Notes: generated by a model from the letters alone, not told the origin. Shown: positions 47,846-57,463, counted from the first letter of the stretch. The stretch is DNA of 64,000 nucleotides from Azophilus sp026709365 (GCA_965200175.1 OZ241345.1:682001-746000), one strand, 5' to 3'. Numbers and translations are program-made.

Positions 47846-48601
47846 ATGACCGAACCCGATGATGGCTTTGGTGCGAAGGGTGCTGGCTTGCGCTCGTCGG
47901 CTGAGCCGTCCCCTGCGGGGGGCGTCGCCTCGCGCTCCCCGGCTGAGTCTTCCCCTGCGAGGGGTGCCCCCTCGCGCTCCCGGGCTGAGGGCTCCAGCCT
48001 GCTGTTCGCCGTTTGTGCGCCCTCGGGGGCCGGCAAGACCAGTTTGGTGCGGGCGTTGACGCAAGCCGATTCGGATCTGGCTGTCTCGGTTTCCCACACC
48101 ACCCGCCGTCGGCGGGCTGCGGAGGTCGATGGCACGGACTATTACTTCATTGATGCCGAACGCTTTGCGGCGATGGCGGCGGCGGGAGAGTTTCTTGAGC
48201 ATGCCGAGGTGTTCGGCCACCGCTACGGGACTGCGGCGAGGGAGGTGGCCGCCAAGCAGGCTGGCGGGCGCGATGTGATTCTGGAGATTGACTGGCAGGG
48301 CGCCGCCCAGGTTCGTCGTCAGGTGCCTGGACTGATCGGCGTGTTCGTGTTGCCGCCGTCCCGGCAGGCACTGCAGGAGCGGCTCGCGGCGAGGGGCGCG
48401 GACAGCCCGGAGTCCATGGCCAAGCGCCTGGTCGAGGCGCGTTCGGAAATGTCCCATCTCGCTGACTTCGACTACTTGGTGGTCAACGACGACTTCAACG
48501 CCGCACTGGACCACCTCAGGGCCATCGTCCAAGCGGAGCGCCTCAAAACGCCCGTGCAGGCCGACCGGCAGGGGCCACTCATCGCAGGCCTGTTGTCTTG
48601 A
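47846..48601 (+). CDS. gmk: Guanylate kinase with repeat-derived N-terminal extension
   Basis: Phosphorylates GMP to GDP. P-loop FAVCAPSGAGKTSLV, GMP-binding VSHTTRRRRAAEVDGTDYYF, and VILEIDWQGAAQVRRQ are intact. The 251-residue product has about 50 extra N-terminal residues compared with the usual start just before the P-loop. They consist of Ser/Ala/Arg-rich repeats (SSAEPSPAGGVASRS, AESSPARGAPSRSR, AEGSS) coded by DNA repeat modules like those beside nfeD (47894-47995). No alternative start between the repeats and the P-loop is apparent, so the extension is probably translated. Confidence 0.9.
   Translation: MTEPDDGFGAKGAGLRSSAEPSPAGGVASRSPAESSPARGAPSRSRAEGSSLLFAVCAPSGAGKTSLVRALTQADSDLAVSVSHTTRRRRAAEVDGTDYYFIDAERFAAMAAAGEFLEHAEVFGHRYGTAAREVAAKQAGGRDVILEIDWQGAAQVRRQVPGLIGVFVLPPSRQALQERLAARGADSPESMAKRLVEARSEMSHLADFDYLVVNDDFNAALDHLRAIVQAERLKTPVQADRQGPLIAGLLS
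47894..47995 (+). repeat. Repeat module inside the 5' part of gmk
   Basis: Three partial units, the best being TGCGAGGGGTGCCCCCTCGC followed by GCTCCCGGGCTGAGGGCTCC, nearly the same as at 42534-42580. It is in frame and translated. Confidence 0.75.
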
Positions 48602-48785
48602 GGGCTGATGGAGCGCCATGCTCAAGTGTTATTGCGACATTTGTGCATTATTTGTGCATTTTGTGGTTTGCGGGTGTACCATCGGCTGGCTGAAAGTAGC
48701 TAGGCGAGCGCTTTGGAGAGGGCAGTGGCCCACTTGACGCTTGGAAAAAGCCGGTTGGACGGCATTGGTGTTGCGGGGACGGCTT

Positions 48786-50990
48786 GTGGCTCGGGGGACT
48801 GCGGCATCGGTTGAGCCTCCGCCCGGCCCCTCGGCGCAGTTGGCCGCCAGGGCCCGGCGCGACCAAGTGGCTGCGCCCTGCACGTTTGCGGGGCTGCGCA
48901 AGACCTTGGGTGACTATCTGCCCGCCGCGGAGATCGATGCGGTGGGCGCCGCCTATGCCTATGCCGAACAAGCCCATTCCGGCCAGCGTCGGCTGACCGG
49001 TCACCCCTACATTTCCCATCCTTTGGCGGTGGCCGCCATCTTGGCGCAGATGCGCATGGACCACGAAACGCTGATGGCGGCGCTCCTGCACGACGTGATC
49101 GAGGACACTACGGTCGCGAAGGCGACGCTGGGAAAGCGCTTCGGCAAGCCAGTGGCGGAACTGGTGGACGGGGTCTCCAAGCTGTCCGCCATGTTCAGCA
49201 GCCATGCCGAGGCGCAGGCCTCAAACATGCAGAAGATGGTGCTGGCGATGGCCCGGGATGTCCGGGTGGTGCTGGTCAAGATCGCTGACCGCCTGCACAA
49301 CATGCGCACCATTGGGGCGCTGCGGGCGGAGCGGCGGCGGCGCATCGCTCGGGAAACCCTCGACTACTACGCGCCGATCGCCTATCGGCTGGGCATGGCC
49401 CGCATCGGCACCGAGCTTGAGGACTTGAGCTTTGCGGCGCTGCATCCGCTGCGCGCCGACCGCATCGAACGAGCGGTGGCAAAGGCCCGCGGGCGGCGGC
49501 GGGCGCTGGTCAAGGAGGCCTGCAAGGCGCTGCAGGCGGCGCTGGACGCCGAGGGCGTGGCGGCTCTGGTGAGCGGCCGCGAGAAGCATCTGTACTCGAT
49601 CTACAACAAGATGAAAAGCCAGCGCAAGCCGTTCCGCGAGATCATGGACGTGTTCGGCCTGCGGGTCGTGGTGGAGGACGAGGATGCGTGCTACCGGGCG
49701 CTGGGCGTGGCGCACGGCCTGTACAAGCCGGTCGCCGGCCGCTTCAAGGACTACATCGCCATCCCCAAGGCCAACGGCTACCAATCCCTGCACACCACCC
49801 TGTTTGGCGTCCACGGCGCGCCGATCGAGGTGCAGATCCGCACCCAGCGCATGGCCGAGGTGGCGGACCACGGCATCGCTGGCCATTGGCTTTACAAGGG
49901 GGCCGACGATGGCGCGCCCGGCGGGCAGCGCACCCATCGCTGGATGCGCGATCTGGTGGAGATGCAGCAACGCTCCGGCAATCCGCAGGAGTTCATTGAG
50001 AGCTTCAAGAGCGACCTGTTCCCCGACAACGTTTACGTCTTCACGCCGCAGGGCGACATTCTCGAGCTGCCCAAGGGCGCAAGCCCCGTGGACTTTGCCT
50101 ACGCGATCCACACCGACATCGGCAACCGTTGCGCCGCCTGCCGCATCGACCGGGTGCTGTCACCGCTCTCGCAGCAGCTCGAAAGCGGCCAGAGCGTCGA
50201 GATCATCACCGCCAGCAGCGTCAGCCCCAGCCCGGATTGGCTGACCTTTGCGGTCTCCGGCAAGGCTCGGGCCGGCATCCGCCACGCCCTCAAGAGCCGA
50301 CGCCGAGCCGAAGCCATCGCCTTGGGGCGCAAGCTCCTGAACCGCTCGCTGGTCAACGCCGGCTCGCGAATCAGCGATCTCGACTTCCGCCGCTTGCGGC
50401 GCGTGTTCAGGGAGTTCGGCGCCCGCCGCCTCGACGACGTGCTGAGCGCCATCGGCGTCGGCGACCTGATGGCGTACGTGGTCGCCCAGCGGCTGCTGGC
50501 CGCTGACAACCCGGACTTCGAGGCGGTCCCCGTGGAGCACGGCGGTCCGGTCACCATCAGCGGCGGGGAAGGCTTGGTCATCACCTGCGCCCGCTGCTGC
50601 GGACCGGTGCCCGGAGACCCCATCGTCGGCCGCATGACGCCGGGCAAGGGCTTCGCCGTCCATGCGCAGTCCTGCCCCAACATCGCCAAGGCCAAGCAGG
50701 AACGCCCCGAACAAATCATCCCGGCCCGCTGGACCAAGGCCGCGGACAGCGAGTTCGCCACGCCCCTGCATCTGTCCGTCAATCGCCGCAAGGGCATCAT
50801 CGCCGACCTCGCCACCGCCATTGCCGCCGCGAACGCAGGCGTTGAGCACATCAACGTCACCGAGCGAAACGCTGAAACCAGCGCCGTTTCGGTAACGGTG
50901 GGCGTCACCAGCCGAACCCACCTCGCGCAAGTCATCCGCCGCCTGCGCAACATTCCTGCCGTCATCAACATCGCCCGAGGCAGCGCCTGA
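48786..50990 (+). CDS. spoT: Bifunctional (p)ppGpp synthetase/hydrolase
   Basis: RelA/SpoT homologue controlling the stringent response. Order: HD hydrolase domain (HPLAVAAILAQMRMDHETLM then ALLHDVIEDT and KIADRLHNMRT), synthetase domain (REKHLYSIYNKMKSQRKPF; FKDYIAIPKANGYQSLHTTL), TGS (DNVYVFTPQGDILELPKGAS), and C-terminal zinc-finger and ACT domains (CARCCGPVPGDPIVG). Both active sites look complete. The frame is open to a TTG at 48741; the GTG at 48786 has GGGGA 7 nt ahead and is preferred, with a GTG at 48867 also possible. rpoZ, often found between gmk and spoT, is not here. Confidence 0.94.
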   Translation: MARGTAASVEPPPGPSAQLAARARRDQVAAPCTFAGLRKTLGDYLPAAEIDAVGAAYAYAEQAHSGQRRLTGHPYISHPLAVAAILAQMRMDHETLMAALLHDVIEDTTVAKATLGKRFGKPVAELVDGVSKLSAMFSSHAEAQASNMQKMVLAMARDVRVVLVKIADRLHNMRTIGALRAERRRRIARETLDYYAPIAYRLGMARIGTELEDLSFAALHPLRADRIERAVAKARGRRRALVKEACKALQAALDAEGVAALVSGREKHLYSIYNKMKSQRKPFREIMDVFGLRVVVEDEDACYRALGVAHGLYKPVAGRFKDYIAIPKANGYQSLHTTLFGVHGAPIEVQIRTQRMAEVADHGIAGHWLYKGADDGAPGGQRTHRWMRDLVEMQQRSGNPQEFIESFKSDLFPDNVYVFTPQGDILELPKGASPVDFAYAIHTDIGNRCAACRIDRVLSPLSQQLESGQSVEIITASSVSPSPDWLTFAVSGKARAGIRHALKSRRRAEAIALGRKLLNRSLVNAGSRISDLDFRRLRRVFREFGARRLDDVLSAIGVGDLMAYVVAQRLLAADNPDFEAVPVEHGGPVTISGGEGLVITCARCCGPVPGDPIVGRMTPGKGFAVHAQSCPNIAKAKQERPEQIIPARWTKAADSEFATPLHLSVNRRKGIIADLATAIAAANAGVEHINVTERNAETSAVSVTVGVTSRTHLAQVIRRLRNIPAVINIARGSA

Positions 50991-52993
50991 CTCCCGGCGA
51001 CACCCCGGTCACGGCGCTGAAGGGCGTTGGCCCAGCCCTCGCCGCCGCCTTGGCCCGGCTGAACGTGTCCACGGCGATGGACCTGCTGCTGCACCTCCCG
51101 CACCGCTACCAGGACCGCACCCGAATCGTTCCGTTCCGGGCGCTGCGCGTCGGCCAGGAATGCCTGGTGCAGGGCCAGGTGACCGACAGCCGCATCAACC
51201 GCGGGCGGCGGCGCAGCTGGCTGGTGGCGCTCAGCGACGGCGAAGGCGCGCTGACGCTGCGCTTCTTCCACTTCAGCCAACGGCAGGTGGAGAGCTTGAA
51301 GATTGGCCGCATCGCCCGTTGCTTCGGCGAGGTCCGCGCCGGCCCGACGGGGATGGAGATGGCCCATCCGGAGTATCGCGACTACGCCGAACCGCCCGCT
51401 GAGCTGGAAGCCCGCCTGACCCCGGTCTATCCCACCGCCAAGGGGCTCGGACAGGCTTTCCTGCGCAGCTTGGTCGCGCAGGTCCGCAACCTGGACTGGC
51501 CGCAAGGCTCAGCCCTGCCGTTGGAGGACCTGTTCTTCCTGCATCTGCCGCCGGCGGGGGCCACGGCCGATGACATTGCGGCAGCCCAGGAACGCATCGC
51601 CCGCGACGAGCTCACCGCCTACTACTTGGTGATGCGTTTCCGGCAAAGCCAGCGCCGCAGCCAGCAGGCGCCGCCGCTGCCGCAAGCGCAGCAGCTTGGC
51701 CGAACGCTGCTCAAGCACCTCGGCTTTCAGCTCACCGGCGCCCAGCGCCGCGTGGTGCGCGAAGTGCTGCTCGACCTCGGTGAGGCCCGCCCCATGCTGC
51801 GGCTGCTGCAGGGCGACGTGGGCAGCGGCAAGACCGTGGTGGCCGCCTTCGCCGCCATCCGCGCCGCCGAGCACCAAGCGCAGACCGCACTCATGGCCCC
51901 GACGGAAATTCTCGCCGAACAGCACTACCTGAGCTTTTCCAGCTGGCTCGCGCCCTTGGGGATTCCGGTGGCGATGCTGACCGGGGGCCAAAGCAAGGCG
52001 ACGCGGCAGCGCCTGCTCGACGGCCTGGCCAGCGGCGAGACCCTGGTGGCGGTCGGCACCCATGCGCTGTTCCAGCAGGCCACCGCGTTCGCCAACCTGG
52101 CCCTCGCCATCGTCGATGAGCAGCATCGCTTCGGCGTCCATCAGCGCATGGCCCTGCGGGCCAAGGGATGCGCGCCGCACCAGCTCATCATGACGGCAAC
52201 GCCCATACCGCGCACCCTCACCATGGCCCTGTACGCGGACATGGACGTCTCCCTGCTCGATGAGCTGCCGCCAGGGCGCCAGCCGATCGACACCCGCCTG
52301 GTCGCTGCCAGCCGCCGGGACGAGGTGCTGGCGCGCATTGCCAAGGTGCTTGATGCCGGCCAGCAGGCCTATTGGGTCTGCACCCTGATCGAGGACTCCG
52401 ATCAGCTCTACGCGGAGTCCGCCGAGTCCACTTGGCGAAGGCTCAAGGCGCAACTGCCGGGGCGCCGCATCGGCCTGATCCACGGACGCATGAAGAGCGA
52501 GGAGAAGGCCGCCGTCATGGCCGCCTTCAAGGCCGGGGAGCATCAGTTGCTGGTGGCGACGACGGTGATCGAAGTCGGCGTCGATGTACCCAACGCCAGC
52601 CTCATGGTGATCGAAAACCCGGAACGCTTGGGCCTCGCCCAGCTCCATCAACTCCGCGGCCGCATCGGCCGCGGCAGCCGCAAGAGCTATTGCGTCCTGC
52701 TCTACGGCACGCCGCTGGGCAAGGTCAGCCGAGCTCGGCTCAAGGTCATTCGCGAAAGCCAGGACGGCTTCCACATCGCCGAGCAGGACTTGGCCCTGCG
52801 CGGCCCGGGCGAGATCCTCGGCACCCGGCAAACCGGCGAGACGCGCTTCCGGGTGGCGAGTCTGGCGCGCCATGCCCACCTGATTCCGGAGATCATTCAG
52901 GAGGGCCAGCGGCTGCTCGCCGAGGCCCCGGAGGAGGCCGAAGCCCTGCGATTGGCCTGGGCGGGCGGCGATGTGGGGCCCGTATCGGTTTGA
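50987..52993 (+). CDS. recG: ATP-dependent DNA helicase RecG, probable CTG start
   Basis: Remodels stalled forks and Holliday junctions. Wedge domain near the N-terminus (LLHLPHRYQDRTRIVPFRAL), Walker A LLQGDVGSGKTVVA, DEQH box LAIVDEQHRFGVHQR, and C-terminal helicase motifs (VATTVIEVGVDVPNASLMVI; QLRGRIGRGSRKSYC). No ATG, GTG or TTG precedes 51050 in this frame, yet a TTG there would cut the conserved ALKGVGPALAAAL segment. A CTG at 50987 overlaps the spoT stop (CTGA) and has GAGG 6 nt ahead, so it is the likely start. Confidence 0.93.
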   Translation: MTPGDTPVTALKGVGPALAAALARLNVSTAMDLLLHLPHRYQDRTRIVPFRALRVGQECLVQGQVTDSRINRGRRRSWLVALSDGEGALTLRFFHFSQRQVESLKIGRIARCFGEVRAGPTGMEMAHPEYRDYAEPPAELEARLTPVYPTAKGLGQAFLRSLVAQVRNLDWPQGSALPLEDLFFLHLPPAGATADDIAAAQERIARDELTAYYLVMRFRQSQRRSQQAPPLPQAQQLGRTLLKHLGFQLTGAQRRVVREVLLDLGEARPMLRLLQGDVGSGKTVVAAFAAIRAAEHQAQTALMAPTEILAEQHYLSFSSWLAPLGIPVAMLTGGQSKATRQRLLDGLASGETLVAVGTHALFQQATAFANLALAIVDEQHRFGVHQRMALRAKGCAPHQLIMTATPIPRTLTMALYADMDVSLLDELPPGRQPIDTRLVAASRRDEVLARIAKVLDAGQQAYWVCTLIEDSDQLYAESAESTWRRLKAQLPGRRIGLIHGRMKSEEKAAVMAAFKAGEHQLLVATTVIEVGVDVPNASLMVIENPERLGLAQLHQLRGRIGRGSRKSYCVLLYGTPLGKVSRARLKVIRESQDGFHIAEQDLALRGPGEILGTRQTGETRFRVASLARHAHLIPEIIQEGQRLLAEAPEEAEALRLAWAGGDVGPVSV

Positions 52994-52994
52994 G

Positions 52995-53114
52995 CTACGG
53001 CAACAGATTGTCGGCCAGCGCTAGGAAATAGAGCAGAGTCGGAGTCAAGGCGACGAAGCGGACGGATTGCCCAACTGGCAAAGGCGCCTGATCCAGCCAT
53101 CGAAATTCGGACAT
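52995..53114 (-). other. Possible 39-codon small membrane peptide
   Basis: In the 283-bp gap between recG and the enoyl-CoA hydratase there is a short minus-strand frame from ATG 53114: MSEFRWLDQAPLPVGQ, then SVRFVALTPTLLYFLALADN. It has a hydrophobic stretch but no obvious ribosome site. Could be real or a remnant. Otherwise the gap holds nothing recognised. Confidence 0.25.
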
Positions 53115-53276
53115 TCAGCGCGGATGGCAGAGAGTCCAATGTCTTGGCCGACCAGTGGCCCATGCAAGGGTTTCCTGTTTTTCTCATTCTCGCATTGTCT
53201 AGCTTACATCCTATCAGATGCCGAAATTGCAGCGGGCTAGGCGTTGCTCGTGCGTTCCCGCCCTGACCCCTTGGCC

Positions 53277-54104
53277 TCAGCCGTTCGTCGCGCCCCACCG
53301 AGGCTGGCGCTTCTCCCGCAACGCCGCCACGCCCTCGGCGTAGTCCGGCTCAGCCATCATTTGGTTGATCAGGGCTTCGGAGCGGCGCACGGATTCGGCG
53401 GGGCTGGCGGTGAGGTCGCGGTAGATTTGCCAGCGGGTCTGGCGCAGGGCGTTGGGAGAGACGGTTTCGATGAGGTTGCGGGCGTATTCGTGGGTCCGGG
53501 CGATGAGGCTATCCGCCGCCACCAGTTCATTGATGATGCCCAGCTGCGCGGCCTCGTCGGTGGTGAAGACGCGGCTGGTCAGCAGCAGGTCGTTGGCCCG
53601 GGCCAGGCCGGCCAGACGGGGCAGAATCCAGGAGAGGCCGTACTCGGCGGGCAGGTTGAGCTTGCCGTGGGCGGTGGTGAGCTTGGCGCCCGGCACTGCG
53701 AAGCGCAGGTCGGTGAAGCAGGCAAGGGCGAGGCCAACGCCGGCCGCAGGGCCGTTGATGGCGGCGATGATCGGCTTGGCGAGACCGAGTTGGCAGGCGA
53801 ACGGGGCGTCGAACTCCCCGGCCACGCCGTAGCCTGGGGTCGCCAACTCCGGGGCGGTGCCGGGGTCGTAGGCGCCCCGCTCGGCGTGCCCGGCCAGCGC
53901 TTCGGCGTCGCCGCCCACGCAGAAGCCGCGTCCGGCGCCGGTAACGACGATGACGCCGACCTCCGCATCCTCATCGAGCTGCTTCAAGCACCAGCGGTAC
54001 TCCGTGTGCATGCGCCCGGTCCAGGCGTTCAGCCGCTGCGGGCGGTTCAGCCAGATGGTCCCGACGCCATCGGCCTTCTCCATGCGCGTGGCCTTCAAGT
54101 CCAT
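53277..54104 (-). CDS. Enoyl-CoA hydratase/isomerase family protein
   Basis: A 275-residue crotonase. Oxyanion-hole parts are GRGFCVGGDAEALAGHAERG and AINGPAAGVGLALACFTDLR; FTTDEAAQLGIINELVAADS follows. The catalytic Glu position reads LPAEYGLSWILPRLAG. A role in acyl-CoA breakdown is likely, substrate unknown. ATG overlaps the TRAP receptor stop by 1 nt. Confidence 0.9.
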   Translation of the reverse strand: MDLKATRMEKADGVGTIWLNRPQRLNAWTGRMHTEYRWCLKQLDEDAEVGVIVVTGAGRGFCVGGDAEALAGHAERGAYDPGTAPELATPGYGVAGEFDAPFACQLGLAKPIIAAINGPAAGVGLALACFTDLRFAVPGAKLTTAHGKLNLPAEYGLSWILPRLAGLARANDLLLTSRVFTTDEAAQLGIINELVAADSLIARTHEYARNLIETVSPNALRQTRWQIYRDLTASPAESVRRSEALINQMMAEPDYAEGVAALREKRQPRWGATNG

Positions 54105-55219
54105 CAGCGGGCTTCCAAGTACGCCTTCTCGGTCAGGTCGGTGTAGCGGCGAACGCCGGCGAGGAAGCCGGTGTAGGAGTCGTGGATGCGCTGCGACAGC
54201 TCATCCTCGCCCGCCGCCTCGGCCGCCACCCGCAGGGACGCCTCGCGCAGCTTCGCCATCACCTCGGCGGGCAGCGGGCGCAGCTTCACGCCGTGCTCGC
54301 GCTCCAGGGTCTCCAGCGCCGCCACGCTGCGGGCGGTGTAGTCCGACAGCGTGTCCTCGTTGATGGCTTGGGCGGCGGTGGCGATCATCGCCTGCAGATC
54401 GGCGGGCAGGGCCTCAAGGGCCTGCCGGTTGACGATCAGCTCCAGCACCGCGCCCGGCTCGTGCCAGCCGGGGTAGTAGTAGTAGCGTCCGGCGCTGTAA
54501 AGGCCCAAGGCCAGATCGTTGTAGGGCCCGATCCACTCGGTGGCGTCGATGACGCCGGTCTGCAGCGCGGTGAAGACCTCGCCGCCCGGAATGCTGACCG
54601 GCACCCCCCCGGAGCGCTCCAGCACTTCGCCGCCGAGGCCGGGGATGCGCATCTTCAGCCCTGCCAGATCCTCAAGCGCGTTGATCTCCTCGTTGAACCA
54701 GCCCGCCATCTGCACGCCGGTGTTGCCCGCTGCGAAGGGCACCACGTCAAAAGGCGCGTAGAGTTCGCGCCAAAGCTCAAGGCCGCCGCCGTAGTTGAGC
54801 CAAGCGTTGGCCTCCTGCGCCGTCATGCCGAAGGGGATGGTCGTGAACAGGGGGGCGATGGGCATCTTGCCGCGCCAGTAATAGGCCGCGCCGTGACCCA
54901 TCTCGGCGGTGCCCGCGGACACCGCGTCAAACACCTCAAAGGCGCCCACCAGCTCGCCGGCGCCATAGACCCGAATGTCCAGCCGCCCATCGCTCATCGC
55001 GCGCAGCCGCTCGGCGAGGTTTTCCGCCGACATGCCCGCTCCGGGCAGGAATTTGGGCCAGGTGGTGATGATCTTCCATTGGTAAACCTTGGCGGGACGG
55101 ACATCCGCCGCGGCGTTCGCGCCGGCATCCCCCGCCGGGTCGGCGCAACCGATTAGGGCGATTGTCAGGATGGCGAGCCAACCTTTGCGGCGGCTCGCCC
55201 ATTTGGCGCTGGCGTTCAT
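54104..55219 (-). CDS. TRAP transporter solute-binding protein (DctP family)
   Basis: A 371-residue periplasmic receptor of a TRAP transporter. A lipobox-like sequence (ILTIALIGCADPAG) suggests a lipoprotein. Then KIITTWPKFLPGAGMSAENL, AAYYWRGKMPIAPLFTTIPF, and LKMRIPGLGGEVLERSGGVP with the ligand Arg, as in DctP proteins for 2-oxo or mannitol-type acids. No dctQ or dctM is adjacent. ATG at 55219 follows GGGAGACGAC. Start lies 24 bp after the uvrD stop on the same strand. Confidence 0.9.
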   Translation of the reverse strand: MNASAKWASRRKGWLAILTIALIGCADPAGDAGANAAADVRPAKVYQWKIITTWPKFLPGAGMSAENLAERLRAMSDGRLDIRVYGAGELVGAFEVFDAVSAGTAEMGHGAAYYWRGKMPIAPLFTTIPFGMTAQEANAWLNYGGGLELWRELYAPFDVVPFAAGNTGVQMAGWFNEEINALEDLAGLKMRIPGLGGEVLERSGGVPVSIPGGEVFTALQTGVIDATEWIGPYNDLALGLYSAGRYYYYPGWHEPGAVLELIVNRQALEALPADLQAMIATAAQAINEDTLSDYTARSVAALETLEREHGVKLRPLPAEVMAKLREASLRVAAEAAGEDELSQRIHDSYTGFLAGVRRYTDLTEKAYLEAR

Positions 55220-55243
55220 GTCGTCTCCCATCGCAACGGCGGT

Positions 55244-57463
55244 TCAATCCAAGGCCTGCAGGTTTGCGGCGCTGAGCATCAGCCACTTTTCCCCGGCGGC
55301 GGCGAAGTGGACCTGCACCCGAGTGCGTTCGCCCTGGCCGTCGCACTGCAGCACCACGCCCTCGCCGAACTTGCGGTGCGCCACCCGCTGGCCGATGTTG
55401 ACGGCGCTGGGCTGCGGCGCAAACAGGCCGCGAACCGGGTTGGGCAGGCTTGAGGAGCGGTCCACCATCCGTCTCACGCGAATCTCGGAGACCAGGTTCG
55501 GCGGCAGCTCGCGGATGAAGCGGGACGGGCGGTTGTGGTTCTCAACGCCATGCAGGCGGCGCGCCTCGGCGTGGGTGAGGTAGAGCGTGCGCATGGCGCG
55601 GGTGATGCCCACGTAGCAGAGCCTGCGCTCCTCCTCCAAGCCGTTCTCGGTTTCCCGGGATTGGCGGTGGGGAAACAGGCCCTCCTCCAAGCCGGTGATG
55701 AACACGGTGGGAAACTCCAGTCCCTTGGCGGAGTGCAGCGTCATCATCTGCACGGCGGGGCCGGCGCTCGACTCCCGGTCGCCGGCGTCGAGCGCCGCTT
55801 GGTCGAGAAACTCGGCCAGTTCCGAAACCGCAGGCACGTCTGCGTCCTGCAGCGGGAAGACCAGCTCGCCGCTGAATTGCCGGGCGGCGCTGACCAGCTC
55901 CTCAAGATTCTCCTTGCGGGCGAGGCCGCGTTCGCCGGGCTCGCGGCCGTGATAGTCCATCAGGCCGCTGGCTTCGATCACCCATTGGGTAAGTTCATGC
56001 AGGCTCAAGTTCTCGCCGCCTTCCGCCATGCCGTCGATCAGCTTGATGAACGCTTCGACCGCGCTGGCCGCCCGCCCCGGCAGCCGCCCCTCGTGGATGG
56101 CCTCCTTGCTGGCCTGCCATAGGGAGACGGCTCGGGCGCGGGAATGTTCGCGAATCCCTTCCAAGGTCCTTTCGCCGATGCCCCGGGGCGGCGTGTTCAC
56201 CGCCCGCTCAAAGGCCACGTCGGCGTGGCGGTCATGCACCAGGCGCAGGTAGCTGAGCGCGTTCTTGATCTCGGCCCGTTCGAAGAAGCGGAAGCCGCCG
56301 TAGATGCGGTAGGGAATGCCGGCCCGCATCAGGGCCTCCTCCAGCACCCGCGACTGGGCGTTGGAGCGGTACAGGACCGCCATCTCGTCGGCGCTGCTGC
56401 CGTCCTCAATGGCGCCCGCTATGCGTTCGGCGACGAAGCGGGCCTCATCGAGGTCGTTGTCGGCGGAGTAGAGCTGGATCGGGTCGCCGGCCGCCCCTTC
56501 GGTCCACAGGGACTTCGGCAGGCGCCCGGCATTGTGGCCGATCAAGGCGTTGGCGGCGTCGAGGATAGTGCCGGTGGAGCGGTAGTTCTGCTCCAGGCGA
56601 ATGGTGGCGACGTCCTTGAACTCGTCGATGAAGGCGCGCACGTTCTCGATGCGGGCGCCGCGCCAGCCGTAGATGGACTGGTCATCGTCGCCCACCGCCA
56701 TGACATGGGCGGCCTCGCCTGCCAGCAGCTTCAGCCAGTCGTATTGGATGCCGTTGGTGTCCTGGAACTCATCGACCAGGATGTGCCCGAAACGGTGCCG
56801 GTAGTGGGCGAGCAGCGCCGCATCGGCGCGCAGGCACTCCAGGCAGCGCAGCAGCAGTTCGGCGAAATCGACCAGGCCCCCTTCATCGCAGAGCGCCTCG
56901 TAGCTTTCGTAGATGCGCTTGTGGGTGACTTGGAAGAGGTCGTCGCTGTCCGGCAGCGCGGCGGCTCGGCGGCCTTCGTCCTTGTGCTTGTTGATGGCCC
57001 AAACCGCTTGGCGCACCGGCCAGCGGTGCTCGTCGATGTCCAGCGCCCGCATCACCCGCTTGACCAGCCGTTGCTGGTCGTCAGCATCCAGAATCTGGAA
57101 GTTCTGCGGCAGCCGCGCCTCCTGCCAGTGCATGCGCAGCAGGCGGTGGGCGATGCCGTGGAAGGTGCCCACCCAAAGCGAGCCAGCCGAAACGCTGAGC
57201 AGCGCATCGATCCGTTGGCGCATCTCCGCCGCCGCCTTGTTGGTGAAGGTCACCGCCAGCAGGCCATAGGGCGAGACGCCTTCGGCCTCGATCAGCCAGG
57301 CGATGCGATGCACCAGCACCCGAGTCTTGCCGCTGCCGGCGCCGGCCACCACCAAGGCGTTGCCGGGCGGCGCGGCCACCGCTTGGCGCTGCGCCTCGTT
57401 CAAGCCGGCGAGGATGTGGGTGACGTCCAAAGTGGGGATGTTCCGCAGGGTGGGTGCCGCCAT
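55244..57463 (-). CDS. uvrD: DNA helicase II (UvrD/PcrA)
   Basis: SF1 helicase in mismatch and excision repair. 739 residues. Start AAPTLRNIPTLDVTHILAGL; motif Q and I: LNEAQRQAVAAPPGNALVVA followed by GAGSGKTRVLVHRIAWL; motif II HILVDEFQDTNGIQY; motif III VGDDDQSIYGWRGA; motif V-VI TLHSAKGLEFPTVFITGLEE and ERRLCYVGITRAM. Tudor-like tail at the end (NIGQRVAHRKFGEGVVLQCD). The frame is open to 57847, but ATG 57463 has AGGAAGG ahead and matches the family; the extra part is repeat DNA. Confidence 0.96.
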   Translation of the reverse strand: MAAPTLRNIPTLDVTHILAGLNEAQRQAVAAPPGNALVVAGAGSGKTRVLVHRIAWLIEAEGVSPYGLLAVTFTNKAAAEMRQRIDALLSVSAGSLWVGTFHGIAHRLLRMHWQEARLPQNFQILDADDQQRLVKRVMRALDIDEHRWPVRQAVWAINKHKDEGRRAAALPDSDDLFQVTHKRIYESYEALCDEGGLVDFAELLLRCLECLRADAALLAHYRHRFGHILVDEFQDTNGIQYDWLKLLAGEAAHVMAVGDDDQSIYGWRGARIENVRAFIDEFKDVATIRLEQNYRSTGTILDAANALIGHNAGRLPKSLWTEGAAGDPIQLYSADNDLDEARFVAERIAGAIEDGSSADEMAVLYRSNAQSRVLEEALMRAGIPYRIYGGFRFFERAEIKNALSYLRLVHDRHADVAFERAVNTPPRGIGERTLEGIREHSRARAVSLWQASKEAIHEGRLPGRAASAVEAFIKLIDGMAEGGENLSLHELTQWVIEASGLMDYHGREPGERGLARKENLEELVSAARQFSGELVFPLQDADVPAVSELAEFLDQAALDAGDRESSAGPAVQMMTLHSAKGLEFPTVFITGLEEGLFPHRQSRETENGLEEERRLCYVGITRAMRTLYLTHAEARRLHGVENHNRPSRFIRELPPNLVSEIRVRRMVDRSSSLPNPVRGLFAPQPSAVNIGQRVAHRKFGEGVVLQCDGQGERTRVQVHFAAAGEKWLMLSAANLQALD

